64,000 bases of DNA from Alkalinema sp. CACIAM 70d (GTDB taxonomy: Bacteria > Cyanobacteriota > Cyanobacteriia > Leptolyngbyales > Leptolyngbyaceae), in the NCBI GenBank assembly GCA_002148405.1, contig MUGG01000133.1, positions 1 through 64,000 on the forward strand, in the 5' to 3' direction. Made by a program: the position numbers and the translations under genes. Shown here piece after piece: positions 35,532 to 44,510 of this stretch (the stretch's first letter is position 1; every line of letters begins with the position of its first letter). The notes under the pieces are model-generated. The model ran no database searches. It saw only the letters and a program-made list of their open reading frames with translations, and was not told the origin of the DNA.

Positions 35532-35855
35532 ATGACGACCTACTACTACGTTTTAGCAAGCAAAAAATTCATGTTTGAGGATGAACCGACCCACGAAATC
35601 ATTCGGGAGCGGCATCGCAACTATCAAGAGAACGAAAAGGAAATTGACTTTTGGGTGATTGAGCAGCCCGCCTTCTTGCAAGCACCGGAATTTGCGGACA
35701 TCAACGCCCAAGTCCCCAAACCCGCTGCCGCGATCGTCTCCACCAACAAGCAGTTCATCACTTGGCTGAAGCTGCGTTTAGAATATGTCATCACAGGCGA
35801 GTTTCAGCAGTCTGAGGCGATTCCCAATCCTCTAGCATCTTTGACATCGGTCTAG
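35532..35855 (+). CDS. ycf54: Ycf54 (MgPME-cyclase complex subunit)
   Basis: A 107-residue protein of the DUF2488 family. It starts MTTYYYVLASKKFMFEDEP and contains EKEIDFWVIEQPAFLQAPEF, PAAAIVSTNKQFITWLKLRL and EYVITGEFQ, the conserved blocks of Ycf54. The protein associates with AcsF/CycI, the aerobic Mg-protoporphyrin monomethyl ester cyclase, and is needed for normal formation of protochlorophyllide. The length is typical. It follows pdxJ after only 5 nt, giving a compact operon. Confidence 0.92.
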   Translation: MTTYYYVLASKKFMFEDEPTHEIIRERHRNYQENEKEIDFWVIEQPAFLQAPEFADINAQVPKPAAAIVSTNKQFITWLKLRLEYVITGEFQQSEAIPNPLASLTSV

Positions 35856-35961
35856 CCCAGCATCGGTCTAATCTGCATCGATCTAGTCTGGATCCTCAGC
35901 TAGAGTTGGGAAACGGAATCGGATACGACAAGCTCCGAATGCAACATTGGATGGAAACAGC

Positions 35962-36771
35962 ATGAATGCGTGGCGCTGGCAAACTGGATTTTGGACGATC
36001 GTGACCACGATCGCGCCGTTGGCGATCGGGCTTCCGGGAAACACCCAAATCCCTGTCTGCGCCCCGCCCAATGCTGGGGAATATCTGCTGTTTGTGCTCA
36101 GTCGCACCTCGGACAGTCAAGCAATGGTGCGCAGCAAGTTACCTACAGATGTCCCCGTGAGTGTGTGCGATTACCAAGGTTCCCCCGTGACGCGACTGGG
36201 AGGCTATCAAACCGATGCTGCAGCAAATGCCTGGGCACAGTACCTCGGGCAAAGTACCGGGTTACAAACCGTTGTGGTGAAACCTAGTCGCATTCCAGCC
36301 GTCACTCCTTCCCCGGCTTCCACCCCTTCAGGAGTTCCTGGAAGTCCTACCGCAGCGATGCCCCAGTCCTCAGCCGCCAGTAATCCAACACCAATTAATC
36401 CAACGCCAATTAATCCAGCAGCCAATCCCGCAAGTAACGCGGCAAGCAACCCCATCGCCCCCGCCAGTCAACCAAAATCGACTCAATCGACGATCGCAAC
36501 AACCTACAACCCACAAGCGATGGCAAGTGGCTACGCGGTGCTAGTGAACTATCAAAACCGTCCTGAGGTAGCGACCCAATTGCACCAAGGACTGAATAAA
36601 GACATTGGGCTAGTGGCCTATGGCCAAAAACCCTATTTATTAGCACTCCACACAACGGATTCAGTTGCCGCGAACTCTGTCATGCAGCTGTTGAGCGATC
36701 GGGGATATCTAACAATGGTCGTGGATGCCCGCCGCGTCGTTTTACTGAAGTCTGCCGTTAGTCTCAAGTGA
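35962..36771 (+). CDS. Exported protein with a Pro/Asn-rich linker
   Basis: About 269 residues from ATG 35962; a TTG at 35947 is a weaker alternative. The N-terminus has a signal-like hydrophobic stretch (GFWTIVTTIAPLAIGLPG). The first half is a small globular region (YLLFVLSRTSDSQAMVRSKL). A linker (about residues 110-175) is rich in Pro, Ser, Asn and Ala and has tandem copies of NPTPI encoded by 15-bp repeats. The C-terminal half (GYAVLVNYQNRPEVATQL, DIGLVAYGQKPYLLAL) repeats a similar fold, reminiscent of SPOR-type domains. No named family is recognised; an envelope function is likely. Confidence 0.75.
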   Translation: MNAWRWQTGFWTIVTTIAPLAIGLPGNTQIPVCAPPNAGEYLLFVLSRTSDSQAMVRSKLPTDVPVSVCDYQGSPVTRLGGYQTDAAANAWAQYLGQSTGLQTVVVKPSRIPAVTPSPASTPSGVPGSPTAAMPQSSAASNPTPINPTPINPAANPASNAASNPIAPASQPKSTQSTIATTYNPQAMASGYAVLVNYQNRPEVATQLHQGLNKDIGLVAYGQKPYLLALHTTDSVAANSVMQLLSDRGYLTMVVDARRVVLLKSAVSLK

Positions 36772-36864
36772 GTCTTTCAGCACATCTAACTTAAACTCAT
36801 CCAACTCAAGCAAGAATTCATCCACCTCAAGCAAGCCCGTCTGAAACGGGTAGAACAGTCTAGC

Positions 36865-37362
36865 CTAGCCCCCAACCCAAATTTGGCGCATCCAAGCTAA
36901 CTGGCCATTTCCCCCCATTTCAGAGAGGAAGGAAATGGCGATGCCCATGACTGAGCCAACAATCACCTGGACGGGGGTATGACCTAGCAGCTCTTTCAAG
37001 CGAGTTTCAGTTAATTGGTGATCGCCTTGAAAAAGTTCATCAATCAGTTGGTTGAGGATTTTTGCCTGTTTGCCTGCGGCTTGACGCACACCCGCTGCAT
37101 CGTACATCACGATGAAGGCAAACACCGTCGCGATCGCGAATTCTGCGCTGTCCCAGCCCTGGGTTAAACCAATTCCCGTTGCCAAGGAAGTGACCAAGGC
37201 GGAGTGGGAACTGGGCATACCACCCGTTTCCACCAAGACACGCACATTCAACTTGCCATGCATCGCAAATTCAATGATCAATTTGGTTGCTTGAGCCAGT
37301 AAGCAAGACGCAATCGCAATAACTAAAACGTGGTTGTCAAAGATAGCGCTCAGGGACTGCAT
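36865..37362 (-). CDS. Divergent PAP2-family membrane protein (DUF212)
   Basis: A 165-residue protein of the divergent PAP2 group related to vanadium haloperoxidases and acid phosphatases. The characteristic run VETGGMPSSHSALVTSLATG and the YDAAGVRQAAGKQA motif are both present. Hydrophobic segments (VIAIASCLLAQATKLIIEF, FAIATVFAFIVMYD, VIVGSVMGIAISFL) indicate a membrane location. The family is widespread in cyanobacteria and plant chloroplasts; its phosphatase activity is unproven. The crtE gene lies about 120 bases upstream on the same strand. Confidence 0.9.
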   Translation of the reverse strand: MQSLSAIFDNHVLVIAIASCLLAQATKLIIEFAMHGKLNVRVLVETGGMPSSHSALVTSLATGIGLTQGWDSAEFAIATVFAFIVMYDAAGVRQAAGKQAKILNQLIDELFQGDHQLTETRLKELLGHTPVQVIVGSVMGIAISFLSEMGGNGQLAWMRQIWVGG

Positions 37363-37481
37363 AAAAATCGGGTTGGGAAATCGGGATCACAGAATTGAGA
37401 ACACCTTACCGCAATTACGGCAGAGTCTCAATTTTTATCACCCTGAAAATCAGATCCACCTAAATTCTAGGGACAGTCATT

Positions 37482-38384
37482 TTAATTTTTGCGCGCAGTA
37501 ATATAGTCCGCGATCGCAATCAGCGGGTCAGCAGCAGACCCAAAGCCGCTCAGTTCAGCCTTGGCTTTTGCCACGAGGTCTTCCGCTTGGCGGCGCGATT
37601 CCTCTAAGCCCCAGAGCTTGGGATAGGTCGTCTTGTCCGCTTGTAAATCTTTCCCAGCGGATTTACCCAACTCTTCAGTAGTCGCGGTAATGTCTAGGAT
37701 ATCATCCACAATTTGGAAGGCCAGACCAATGTTTTTGGCGTAGCGCAATAGTTTTTCCTGATCCGCGTCGGAGGCTCCGGCTAGGATGGCCCCACTCAGC
37801 ACCGAGGCTTCCAACAGCGCCGACGTTTTGTTGTTGTGGATAAACGTCAGAGTTTCCAGCCCGATCGCGGCATTACCTTCCGATTGCAGATCGACAACCT
37901 GCCCATCGACTAAACGCGCAAAGGCCCGCCCCAACAGCATTACCACATCCAAGACCCGATCGGCAGGGACTCCTTGGGTTTCCTTGGCTACATACTCAAA
38001 GGCATAGGAGAGCAGCGCATCCCCAGCCAAAATCGCGATCGCCTCACCATAAACTTTATGGTTCGTCGGTTTGCCCCGGCGGAAGTCATCGTTATCCATA
38101 GAGGGCAAATCATCATGGATCAGGGACATGGTGTGCACCATTTCCAAAGCACAGGCTGTGGCCATCGCCATTTCGGTATTGCCGCCCATCAGTTCACAGG
38201 TGGCCAGACAGAGAATGGGCCGCAGGCGCTTGCCTCCCGCCATCAGGGAGTAGCGCATGGATTCATAAATCGTTTCAGGGTAGGCTAGGGCGATCGACTG
38301 GTCAAGGGCAGCTTCTACCAGCGCTTGTTTTTCAGCGAGATAGGTCTTGAGATTAAAACTTGACTTTTCACCAGCAACAACCAT
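37482..38384 (-). CDS. crtE: Geranylgeranyl diphosphate synthase
   Basis: A 300-residue trans-prenyltransferase. The start at 38384 has GGAGG 6-7 nt upstream and gives MVVAGEKSSFNLKTYL; a longer frame to 38453 would overlap folD. Both aspartate-rich motifs are present: SLIHDDLPSMDNDDFRRG (first, DDxxxxD) and AFQIVDDILDITA (second, DDxxD). It makes GGPP from IPP and allylic diphosphates for carotenoids, phytol and quinone side chains. The family and length are typical of cyanobacterial CrtE. It lies directly downstream of folD, 58 bases away, and the two probably share a transcript. Confidence 0.92.
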   Translation of the reverse strand: MVVAGEKSSFNLKTYLAEKQALVEAALDQSIALAYPETIYESMRYSLMAGGKRLRPILCLATCELMGGNTEMAMATACALEMVHTMSLIHDDLPSMDNDDFRRGKPTNHKVYGEAIAILAGDALLSYAFEYVAKETQGVPADRVLDVVMLLGRAFARLVDGQVVDLQSEGNAAIGLETLTFIHNNKTSALLEASVLSGAILAGASDADQEKLLRYAKNIGLAFQIVDDILDITATTEELGKSAGKDLQADKTTYPKLWGLEESRRQAEDLVAKAKAELSGFGSAADPLIAIADYITARKN

Positions 38385-38442
38385 CGAACAGCCTCCATGA
38401 AACATTCTTAAACACAAAACTAAGAACCGAGGTTGAGCAACC

Positions 38443-39318
38443 TCATGCCTCAAACTTTTTGCGGTAACTCAAAATTGTATTGTGTAACAGCATCGCCACG
38501 GTCATTTGTCCCACGCCACCCGGGACAGGGGTAATGTAGCTGGCCACATTTTTGACCGCCTCAAAGTCCACATCCCCGACGAGCCGACCTTTGCCATCAG
38601 GGGTCGCAATGCGGTTGATCCCCACGTCAATCACGACGGCTCCCGGTTTGACCATATCCGCTGTCACCAGATTGGGCCGCCCCACCGCCGCCACCAGAAT
38701 ATCCGCCGATCGCGCCACCGCCGCCAAGTCATCAGTCCGGGAATGGGCGATCGTGACGGTTGCGTCGGCTTCTAACAGCATGAGCGCGAGGGGTTTCCCC
38801 ACTAGAATACTGCGGCCAATCACGACCGCTTTTTTACCTTTAAGGGGAATATTATATTCCTTCAACAACTCCATCACCCCTGCCGGGGTGCAACTACGCA
38901 ACCCGGGCTCTCCCCGCACTAAGCGACCCAAGTTATCGGGATGCAGTCCATCGGCGTCCTTTGCCGGATCGATCGTCAGCAAAAGCTGGACGTCATCTAA
39001 ATGATCACCGGGTAGGGGCAACTGTACTAGAATGCCATCGACCCGATCGTCTTGGTTCAGCTCCCGGATGGCCTGTTCCAGTTCCGCTTGGGATGTTTCT
39101 GCAGGAAAGTGGCGTCCAAAGGAAACGATTCCCACACGGGCACAGGCTTTTTCCTTATTGCCTACATAAGCAGCACTGGCGGGATTATCACCTACCATGA
39201 GGACGGCTAATCCGGGGGGGCGTCCATGTTGGGCTTGCAAATCCTGAACCTGTGCAGTCATCTCAGCATACATTTTGGCTGAGAGGGCTTTTCCGTCGAG
39301 TAGTTGACCAGTTGTCAT
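38443..39318 (-). CDS. folD: Bifunctional methylenetetrahydrofolate dehydrogenase/cyclohydrolase
   Basis: About 291 residues from the ATG at 39318, beginning MTTGQLLDGKALSAKMYAEM; the longer frame to 39357 is not supported. It interconverts 5,10-methylene-THF and 10-formyl-THF. Signatures visible: GLAVLMVGDNPASAAYVGNKEKAC (catalytic lysine in YVGNKEKA), VDGILVQLPLP, PAKDADGLHPDNLGRL, VVIGRSILVGKPLA (nucleotide motif) and ITPVPGGVGQMTVAMLL near the end. It is followed by crtE. Confidence 0.96.
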   Translation of the reverse strand: MTTGQLLDGKALSAKMYAEMTAQVQDLQAQHGRPPGLAVLMVGDNPASAAYVGNKEKACARVGIVSFGRHFPAETSQAELEQAIRELNQDDRVDGILVQLPLPGDHLDDVQLLLTIDPAKDADGLHPDNLGRLVRGEPGLRSCTPAGVMELLKEYNIPLKGKKAVVIGRSILVGKPLALMLLEADATVTIAHSRTDDLAAVARSADILVAAVGRPNLVTADMVKPGAVVIDVGINRIATPDGKGRLVGDVDFEAVKNVASYITPVPGGVGQMTVAMLLHNTILSYRKKFEA

Positions 39319-39515
39319 GAAGATGTATGAAGTAGTGCTGGCTGCCAAGAGCCACAAAAGGATGAGATAGACTTTTCCTAGTTTCTCAGATTCAGTCTCC
39401 TAGATTTGCGGCATCTGCATGAAAATTTAGTCTTTTGTTGCAAACGATTCTTTCCAACCCTTGCTATCTACATCTTGGATTTCTATTTTTGTGATCTCTA
39501 TATTGTGTAAGTTCT

Positions 39516-39875
39516 ATGGTGTTGCGATCGTTCCGTTGGGGGCTGGCGTGGAGTTTGCCCCTAATCCTGCTGGGCTGTCAATCTTTCCCTACGACACCGA
39601 TCAACCAAATTTCACCCGTTCGAGGCACAGATCCCAAGGCAGAAACTGAATCAATCAAGATTTCTGGGCAGGTCATTTCCATCGCCCCCATGCTAGGTCA
39701 GGTCGCCTATGAGGTGCAGGACGCAACCGGTCAAGTTTGGGTCTTAAGCCGGAAACTGCCACCCCCCCAGCAAAATTCTGTGGTCACGGTGATGGGCAAG
39801 GTTAAATCAACCTCGATCGTGATTAATGGGGAGGAGTTAGGAGAAATTTACCTAGAAGACGTCAGTCAACAATAG
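39516..39875 (+). CDS. Predicted lipoprotein with an OB-like domain
   Basis: A 119-residue protein. The N-terminus (FRWGLAWSLPLILLGCQSF) is a lipoprotein signal peptide with the lipobox LLGC. The mature part (SIKISGQVISIAPMLGQVAY, VWVLSRKLPPPQQNSVVTVMG, KVKSTSIVINGEELGEIYL) is beta-rich and reads like a small OB fold, close to bacterial OB-fold/tRNA-anticodon-like proteins of the envelope. The gene is 75 bases upstream of a Nudix gene. The family is not named. Confidence 0.75.
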   Translation: MVLRSFRWGLAWSLPLILLGCQSFPTTPINQISPVRGTDPKAETESIKISGQVISIAPMLGQVAYEVQDATGQVWVLSRKLPPPQQNSVVTVMGKVKSTSIVINGEELGEIYLEDVSQQ

Positions 39876-39949
39876 ATTTCAATCAATACCTCCATTCAAT
39901 TTCTCTATCGTCTTCCGACTGTCTTTCATATTGTCTTAGGTGAACCAAG

Positions 39950-40396
39950 ATGCAAGATTTAAGGATTCAGGTCGCGATCGCGATTCTCCACCAAGACGAT
40001 CGCTACTTGCTGCAACTGCGCGATAACAAGCCGGAAATTGTCTATCCAGCCTATTGGGGTTTATTTGGAGGCCATGTGGAACCAGGGGAACATCCCGATG
40101 ATGCCGTGGGTCGGGAATTGCTGGAGGAAATTGGCTATGAGGCGATCGAACTGCAAAAGTTTGGTTGCTACGCTGATGACAAGGTGATTCGTCATATCTA
40201 CCAAGCCTCGCTCACGGTAGGGCTGGATCAGTTACAACTGAACGAAGGTTGGGACATGGGATTAGCCACTGTTACAGAAATCCAGGCGGGGGAAAAGTTT
40301 TCACCGATCGCCAACCAAATTCGACCGATCGGGCCAACCCACCAACAAGCCTTACTCGATTTCATCGCCCAGCAGACTTCAGCTATGGGAAATTGA
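39950..40396 (+). CDS. Nudix hydrolase
   Basis: A 148-residue Nudix enzyme that hydrolyses a nucleoside diphosphate linked to another group. The Nudix box is complete: GGHVEPGEHP followed by DDAVGRELLEEIGYEA, with all metal-binding glutamates. The N-terminal VAIAILHQDDRYLLQLRDNK is the usual entry of the fold. The substrate is unpredictable from the sequence. The stop codon region overlaps the convergent menH gene by about 18 bases. Confidence 0.92.
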   Translation: MQDLRIQVAIAILHQDDRYLLQLRDNKPEIVYPAYWGLFGGHVEPGEHPDDAVGRELLEEIGYEAIELQKFGCYADDKVIRHIYQASLTVGLDQLQLNEGWDMGLATVTEIQAGEKFSPIANQIRPIGPTHQQALLDFIAQQTSAMGN

Positions 40397-41176
40397 TGCG
40401 TACCGATCGAGGGCAGCGTGAAGGATTGCCTGAATCGCAGAGGGTTGTTCAAGGTGGATATTGTGGCCAGCCTGGGGCACGATCGTGCATGTTGCATTGG
40501 GCAACTGTTGGGCCATGGCCTGCTGAATCGCAATAAACTTGTGATCCCATTCCCCCGCAATTAACTGAATCGGCTGGGTCAGTTGCGGCAGATGGGGCCA
40601 AAGATTAGGCTGAGCCCCCAACCCCATTGAGATGAGAGATTTGGCCAATCCCTGGGGATGATTCTGCTGGCGTTTTTGGTAAATCTCTGGAAATTTGGGA
40701 TGCTGCTGGAGGGATTGAAATAACGGTTGTTGATACCAACGATCGAGAAATTGAGGAAAATCTTGCTGTAATTCTGCCGCCAACGCCGAATCCCGAGCTT
40801 TTCGTTCCTGCCGTTCTACTTCGCTCGCCAGCCCTGGAGAGGCCGATTCGAGAAAGACTTGGGAAACTCGATCGGGAAAGTAACAGGCTAGATACAAGGC
40901 CAAACGTCCCCCCATCGAGTACCCGTAGAGAGCCGTTTGATGGATTGCTGAACGATCCAAAACAGCAATCACTTGAGTCGCAGTTTTCTCCATAGAATAA
41001 GCATTACTTGGCCAATCAAAACTCTGACCATGGCCCGGTAGATCCATGCAAATACAATGGAATTGCTGCGAACAATCTTTAACAATTACAGAAAAATCGT
41101 CTCCTCGACCCAAGAAACCATGGAGAAAACACAATGCTGGGAATTCTGGAGATCCATCGGTTTGATAATGCAGCAT
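40379..41176 (-). CDS. menH: MenH-type alpha/beta hydrolase (SHCHC synthase)
   Basis: A 265-residue alpha/beta hydrolase. The entry is ALCFLHGFLGRGDDFSVI, the nucleophile elbow is YGYSMGGRLALYLA (catalytic Ser), and the C-terminal acid and base lie in LIAGEWDHKFIAIQ and QAGHNIHLEQP. The GEWDxKF block and the FLGxxxDF entry are characteristic of MenH, which eliminates pyruvate from SEPHCHC in the synthesis of phylloquinone. Length and layout are typical. The gene is followed by nothing on its own strand and converges on the Nudix gene. Another hydrolase of the superfamily is possible. Confidence 0.82.
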   Translation of the reverse strand: MLHYQTDGSPEFPALCFLHGFLGRGDDFSVIVKDCSQQFHCICMDLPGHGQSFDWPSNAYSMEKTATQVIAVLDRSAIHQTALYGYSMGGRLALYLACYFPDRVSQVFLESASPGLASEVERQERKARDSALAAELQQDFPQFLDRWYQQPLFQSLQQHPKFPEIYQKRQQNHPQGLAKSLISMGLGAQPNLWPHLPQLTQPIQLIAGEWDHKFIAIQQAMAQQLPNATCTIVPQAGHNIHLEQPSAIQAILHAALDRYASISHS

Positions 41177-41203
41177 GTTACTGGATTAACGCACTGGATC
41201 AGC

Positions 41204-41941
41204 TTACTTAATCAAAACGACAATTCCTGTCGATCGCTTGCGAATTGCAGCGATATACCAGGCAACGAATCCCCCGACGATCGGCCAACGCCACAGCTTG
41301 CGTAACCTAGCATTCTTCGGTGGTGCATAGAGTCGTCCAAAGTCGCTGGCATGGGGATACACCCGACTGGCCCGAAACCCTACCTGTTTGGCCGCCCGAA
41401 TGATCGTACCAGGAGGCATATCGCGCTCAGTCACGCCAAATTGAGCCATGGCTTGGATAGATTCTGGACTTTTGGAATGACCTGCCCCTGGTTCGGACGT
41501 AATACAAATCCCCCCCGGTTTGAGAGCCCGGTACACGCTGCGTAGGGCTTCTACTTCATCGATCGCGTGATGTAAAGCATCAAAAAAGACTGCACAATCA
41601 AATTCACTTTGAAAGGCCATCGATTCATAGTCGCAGGTGACAAATGCAACGTTGTCTAAACCAACGTTTTGGCGATTCATTTCTGCGTATTGAATCATAT
41701 CAGGCGCGATGTCTTGGCCGACGACGGTATAGCCCCGTTTCGCAAAGAAGCAACTCGTCCAACCCGTACCACAGCCGAGATCCAGCAACCGAGCCGGGGG
41801 AGCGGGCAGCAAATTCATCACCGCCCCAATTTCCATTAAATATTGCCCACAGGCTCCATCGGTAAAGGGTTTATGCAAAGCATGGTAAATTCCTGCTTCA
41901 CCGATATTTTTGAGATAGTCGATTTCACCCTGTTTTGGCAT
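41204..41941 (-). CDS. Class I SAM-dependent methyltransferase
   Basis: A 245-residue protein with the methyltransferase Rossmann fold: LLDLGCGTGWTSCFFAKRGYTV (SAM motif I), GQDIAPDMIQYAE (acidic residue), FVTCDYESMAF and DCAVFFDALHHAI (motif for the catalytic loop), then LKPGGICITSEPG. The N-terminus (GEAGIYHALHKPFTDGAC) hints at a sugar- or lipid-acting group. The C-terminal basic stretch with a hydrophobic helix (IVGGFVAWYIAAI) may associate with membrane. It lies about 30 bases upstream of menH on the same strand, possibly co-transcribed. Its substrate is unknown. Confidence 0.85.
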   Translation of the reverse strand: MPKQGEIDYLKNIGEAGIYHALHKPFTDGACGQYLMEIGAVMNLLPAPPARLLDLGCGTGWTSCFFAKRGYTVVGQDIAPDMIQYAEMNRQNVGLDNVAFVTCDYESMAFQSEFDCAVFFDALHHAIDEVEALRSVYRALKPGGICITSEPGAGHSKSPESIQAMAQFGVTERDMPPGTIIRAAKQVGFRASRVYPHASDFGRLYAPPKNARLRKLWRWPIVGGFVAWYIAAIRKRSTGIVVLIK

Positions 41942-42056
41942 CTGACTCAGCCTCTTTGCGACCTGCCAACAAATGCTTTACCCCAGCCAGCTACCAACTA
42001 GCTAGCAGTTGCGAAAGTTGTTTCAACACATCTATTACTGAAACTAAACTCACTTT

Positions 42057-42107
42057 CTAAACCGACTCACTGGCTAAATCAACTCACTGTCTAAACCGAC
42101 TAACTGT
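42057..42107. repeat. 17-bp tandem repeat overlapping the end of the TPR gene
   Basis: Units CTAAACCGACTCACTGG (42057-42073), CTAAATCAACTCACTGT (42074-42090) and CTAAACCGACTAACTGT (42091-42107), preceded by a partial copy. The stop codon of the TPR gene (42074-42076 on the minus strand) is the first triplet of the second unit, so part of the C-terminus is repeat-derived. Confidence 0.8.
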
Positions 42108-43105
42108 TCAAAGACATCATTATCTTTTAATCCCTTTAACAGCAGTGGCTCTTCCTTGGCCCACTCACGCATGTTTTCGTTCCCCGCGATCGCTTTTTTC
42201 AAGGTTTGCAACGCTTGATCCGTATCTCCTTTTTGGCTGTAACAAATTGCTATGTCATAGAGAAAGTCGGGATTGTCAGGGTATTCCTGTAAACCCTCTT
42301 CATAAATCGCGATCGCCTCATCATAGAGCTCTAGCCGTTGTTTAGTTTGAGCTCTGATGTTATACCCCAACTCCGGGAATCCACCCTCCTTCGAATTTTC
42401 CATCTCGTCAGCGTAGATCGCCTCTGCCTCTTCAGTGCGCCCCAGAGTTTCTAAAAGATAGGTCTGATCCATCAATAAAAGAGGGATTGGATCCTGCTCC
42501 ATCCCTTCCTTATAGACTTCTAGCGCTTCATCGTAGCGTTTTAGTTTTTCTAAGAGCTGACCTCGGCTGTGGTAAACCATGTAAAACGCACCATAGCTGT
42601 CCACCCGATTCAGATCTGAGAGCGCCTCTTCGTAACGTTCTAGGCTTTCTAGGGCAAAACTGCGGGCTGTCAGGTTCATGGTATTGGGAGCCATGTCCAC
42701 CGCCTGGTTCAGAAATTCCAAGGCTTCTTCGTAGCGCTTTTGGCGATTCAGAAACGTGCCGAAATTAAAATAACAGCCGGGATGATCGTCTAAAACTTGC
42801 ACTACATGGCGATGGGTGGCTTCAGCTTCATCAATTTGCCCAGCTTCTTCTTGCACCGCAGCTTTATAGAAATATCCGTCAAAGTTTTCCGGTTCAAGCT
42901 TAATGACTTTGTTAAAGGCCGCGATCGCCCGATCCCAGTCTTCAATCTCCATACAAGTGCGCCCCAACTTAGTCCAAGCCTCGACACAGTTAGACTTGGC
43001 TTTGATCGCTTTTTCGTAGGCCGCGATCGCTTGTTTATACTGCTTCCACTCCAGCGCAGTATCGCCTTTTTTGAGCCACCCTAAATGCTGGTCTTTGCTT
43101 GCCAT
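42074..43105 (-). CDS. Tetratricopeptide-repeat protein
   Basis: A 343-residue protein made of about nine TPR units: residues 5-38 (AWLKKGDTALEWKQYKQAIA type), 39-72 (CVEAWTKLGRTCMEIEDWDRAI), 73-106, then RYEEALEFLNQAVDMAP, ESLERYEEALSDLNRVD, KLKRYDEALEVYKEGM and so on to the end. It has no signal peptide. TPR stacks act as protein-interaction scaffolds; no partner can be named. The last codons come from a 17-bp tandem repeat that continues past the stop codon, so the C-terminus may have been extended by repeat growth. Confidence 0.9.
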   Translation of the reverse strand: MASKDQHLGWLKKGDTALEWKQYKQAIAAYEKAIKAKSNCVEAWTKLGRTCMEIEDWDRAIAAFNKVIKLEPENFDGYFYKAAVQEEAGQIDEAEATHRHVVQVLDDHPGCYFNFGTFLNRQKRYEEALEFLNQAVDMAPNTMNLTARSFALESLERYEEALSDLNRVDSYGAFYMVYHSRGQLLEKLKRYDEALEVYKEGMEQDPIPLLLMDQTYLLETLGRTEEAEAIYADEMENSKEGGFPELGYNIRAQTKQRLELYDEAIAIYEEGLQEYPDNPDFLYDIAICYSQKGDTDQALQTLKKAIAGNENMREWAKEEPLLLKGLKDNDVFEQLVGLDSELI

Positions 43106-43243
43106 ATCGCTTAATCAATACTGAATCAACACAGTTTCTGGACAAAGCTTTTTAACGCTCCGTTTTCATGCTTGGTTTTCACGCTTGGTTTTAATGCTCT
43201 GTCCTGAGGTTTTCTAGTCTATCCAGTCTTAACCCCGATACCC

Positions 43244-44053
43244 ATGACTTCCCCACAAAACTTAGGCTTTTGGTACAACGGCACAATGCAGTCGGGTACG
43301 ACGATCGAACTCTCCATTACGGATCCGGGATTGCTCTACGGAGCCACTGTATTTACGACCCTAAGGGTTTATCAACAATCTCTCGATCATCCCTTAACGC
43401 ACTGGATAGAACACTGCGATCGACTGCGTCAAAATCTCCAAACCTTTGGATGGATCATGCCGGAGTGGTCGCAAGTCCGCCAAGGGGCTGAATTGCTGAG
43501 TCAACACTACCCCGTCCTACGAATCACGGTCTTTCCGGATGGCCGCGAGTGGATTACCGGACGCCCCTTACCTGCCGACCTCGCCCAACGACAGCAACAG
43601 GGAATTACCGCCTGGGTGGCCGACCCGGATTGGGCGCGATCGCTCCCAGCGCAGAAAACTGGCAATTACCTCGTCCCTTGGCTCGCGTTACAAACGGCCC
43701 AAACCCACCAAGCCCAAGAAGCCATTTTGACCTCTCCCCAAGGCCATTGGTTAGAAACGAGTACGGGCAACCTCTGGGGCTATACAGAGGGCACTTGGTA
43801 CACCCCGCCTCTAACAAGCGGCATCCTACCGGGTATTCAGCGGCAAGCCCTCTTGCAATTCTGTCAGGCTCAGGGACTGTCAACAGCCCAGATACCGTGG
43901 ACTCCCAACTTAATTCAGCGGTTTCACGTAATTGCCTATTCCAATTCTGTAGTAGAGCTTGTGCCCATAAGTAGGGTTTTACTGGGAGACCGTAGGTTAT
44001 CTTTTGCCCCAGAGCACGCCGCATTACAGGCACTTCACAGCTATTTTCTTTAA
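43244..44053 (+). CDS. pabC: Class IV aminotransferase, probable 4-amino-4-deoxychorismate lyase
   Basis: A 269-residue PLP enzyme of fold-type IV. The entry YNGTMQSGTTIELSITDPGLLYGATVFTTLRVY is the family signature. The PLP lysine lies in LPAQKTGNYLVPWLAL, and the phosphate-binding motif appears as LETSTGNLWGY. The short length and PabC-like N-terminus favour 4-amino-4-deoxychorismate lyase (p-aminobenzoate and folate) over branched-chain aminotransferase. It is followed 15 bases later by a small membrane protein. Confidence 0.8.
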   Translation: MTSPQNLGFWYNGTMQSGTTIELSITDPGLLYGATVFTTLRVYQQSLDHPLTHWIEHCDRLRQNLQTFGWIMPEWSQVRQGAELLSQHYPVLRITVFPDGREWITGRPLPADLAQRQQQGITAWVADPDWARSLPAQKTGNYLVPWLALQTAQTHQAQEAILTSPQGHWLETSTGNLWGYTEGTWYTPPLTSGILPGIQRQALLQFCQAQGLSTAQIPWTPNLIQRFHVIAYSNSVVELVPISRVLLGDRRLSFAPEHAALQALHSYFL

Positions 44054-44068
44054 CCAACTCCATAACCT

Positions 44069-44278
44069 ATGAAATCAAGCCGCAGAAGTCTGCGCCAGCA
44101 ACGCCTTCAACGGCGGGCGCAGGGAGGATTTGTGGTTGCATTATTCAGCCTGATGGCAGCGTTTTTGCTGCTTCGAGCCTTGGTTCTGGGAATGCCGTCT
44201 AGTGAGGGAAATCCGCGCTTGCAAACCCAGCAACTTCAACCCATCAACCAATCAACCCCTCCCACCCGAGAAATTTAA
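44069..44278 (+). CDS. Small single-pass membrane protein (69 aa)
   Basis: A 69-residue protein with a basic, Arg/Gln-rich N-terminus (MKSSRRSLRQQRLQRRAQGG), one clear hydrophobic helix (FVVALFSLMAAFLLLRALVLG) and a polar tail. It follows pabC after 15 bases and precedes ftsH by about 230. No family is recognised; the strong helix and co-directional setting make it a likely gene. Confidence 0.6.
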   Translation: MKSSRRSLRQQRLQRRAQGGFVVALFSLMAAFLLLRALVLGMPSSEGNPRLQTQQLQPINQSTPPTREI

Positions 44279-44510
44279 TTCCCATCCCGATTTTTTAAGG
44301 AGATGATGGACTATGGGAGTAGCCGCATTGTGCAGGATTGGATGGAGAGTTCACAGTTAAGAACCCACATCAGATTCCACAGTGCGGCATTCCACACCCG
44401 ATCGCATTCTGAGAAGGGATCCCAAGTTTCTGAGGATACGTTAAGATTAATTAACAATAAGAAGCAAACTAGGGATCGACCCATCACATCCTTTAGGAGG
44501 GATAACCCCG

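Noticed and set aside
36836..36850. CCCGT/ACGGG hairpin between the exported protein and the DUF212 gene
   Set aside because: Only five base pairs and no T-run; too weak to call a terminator.
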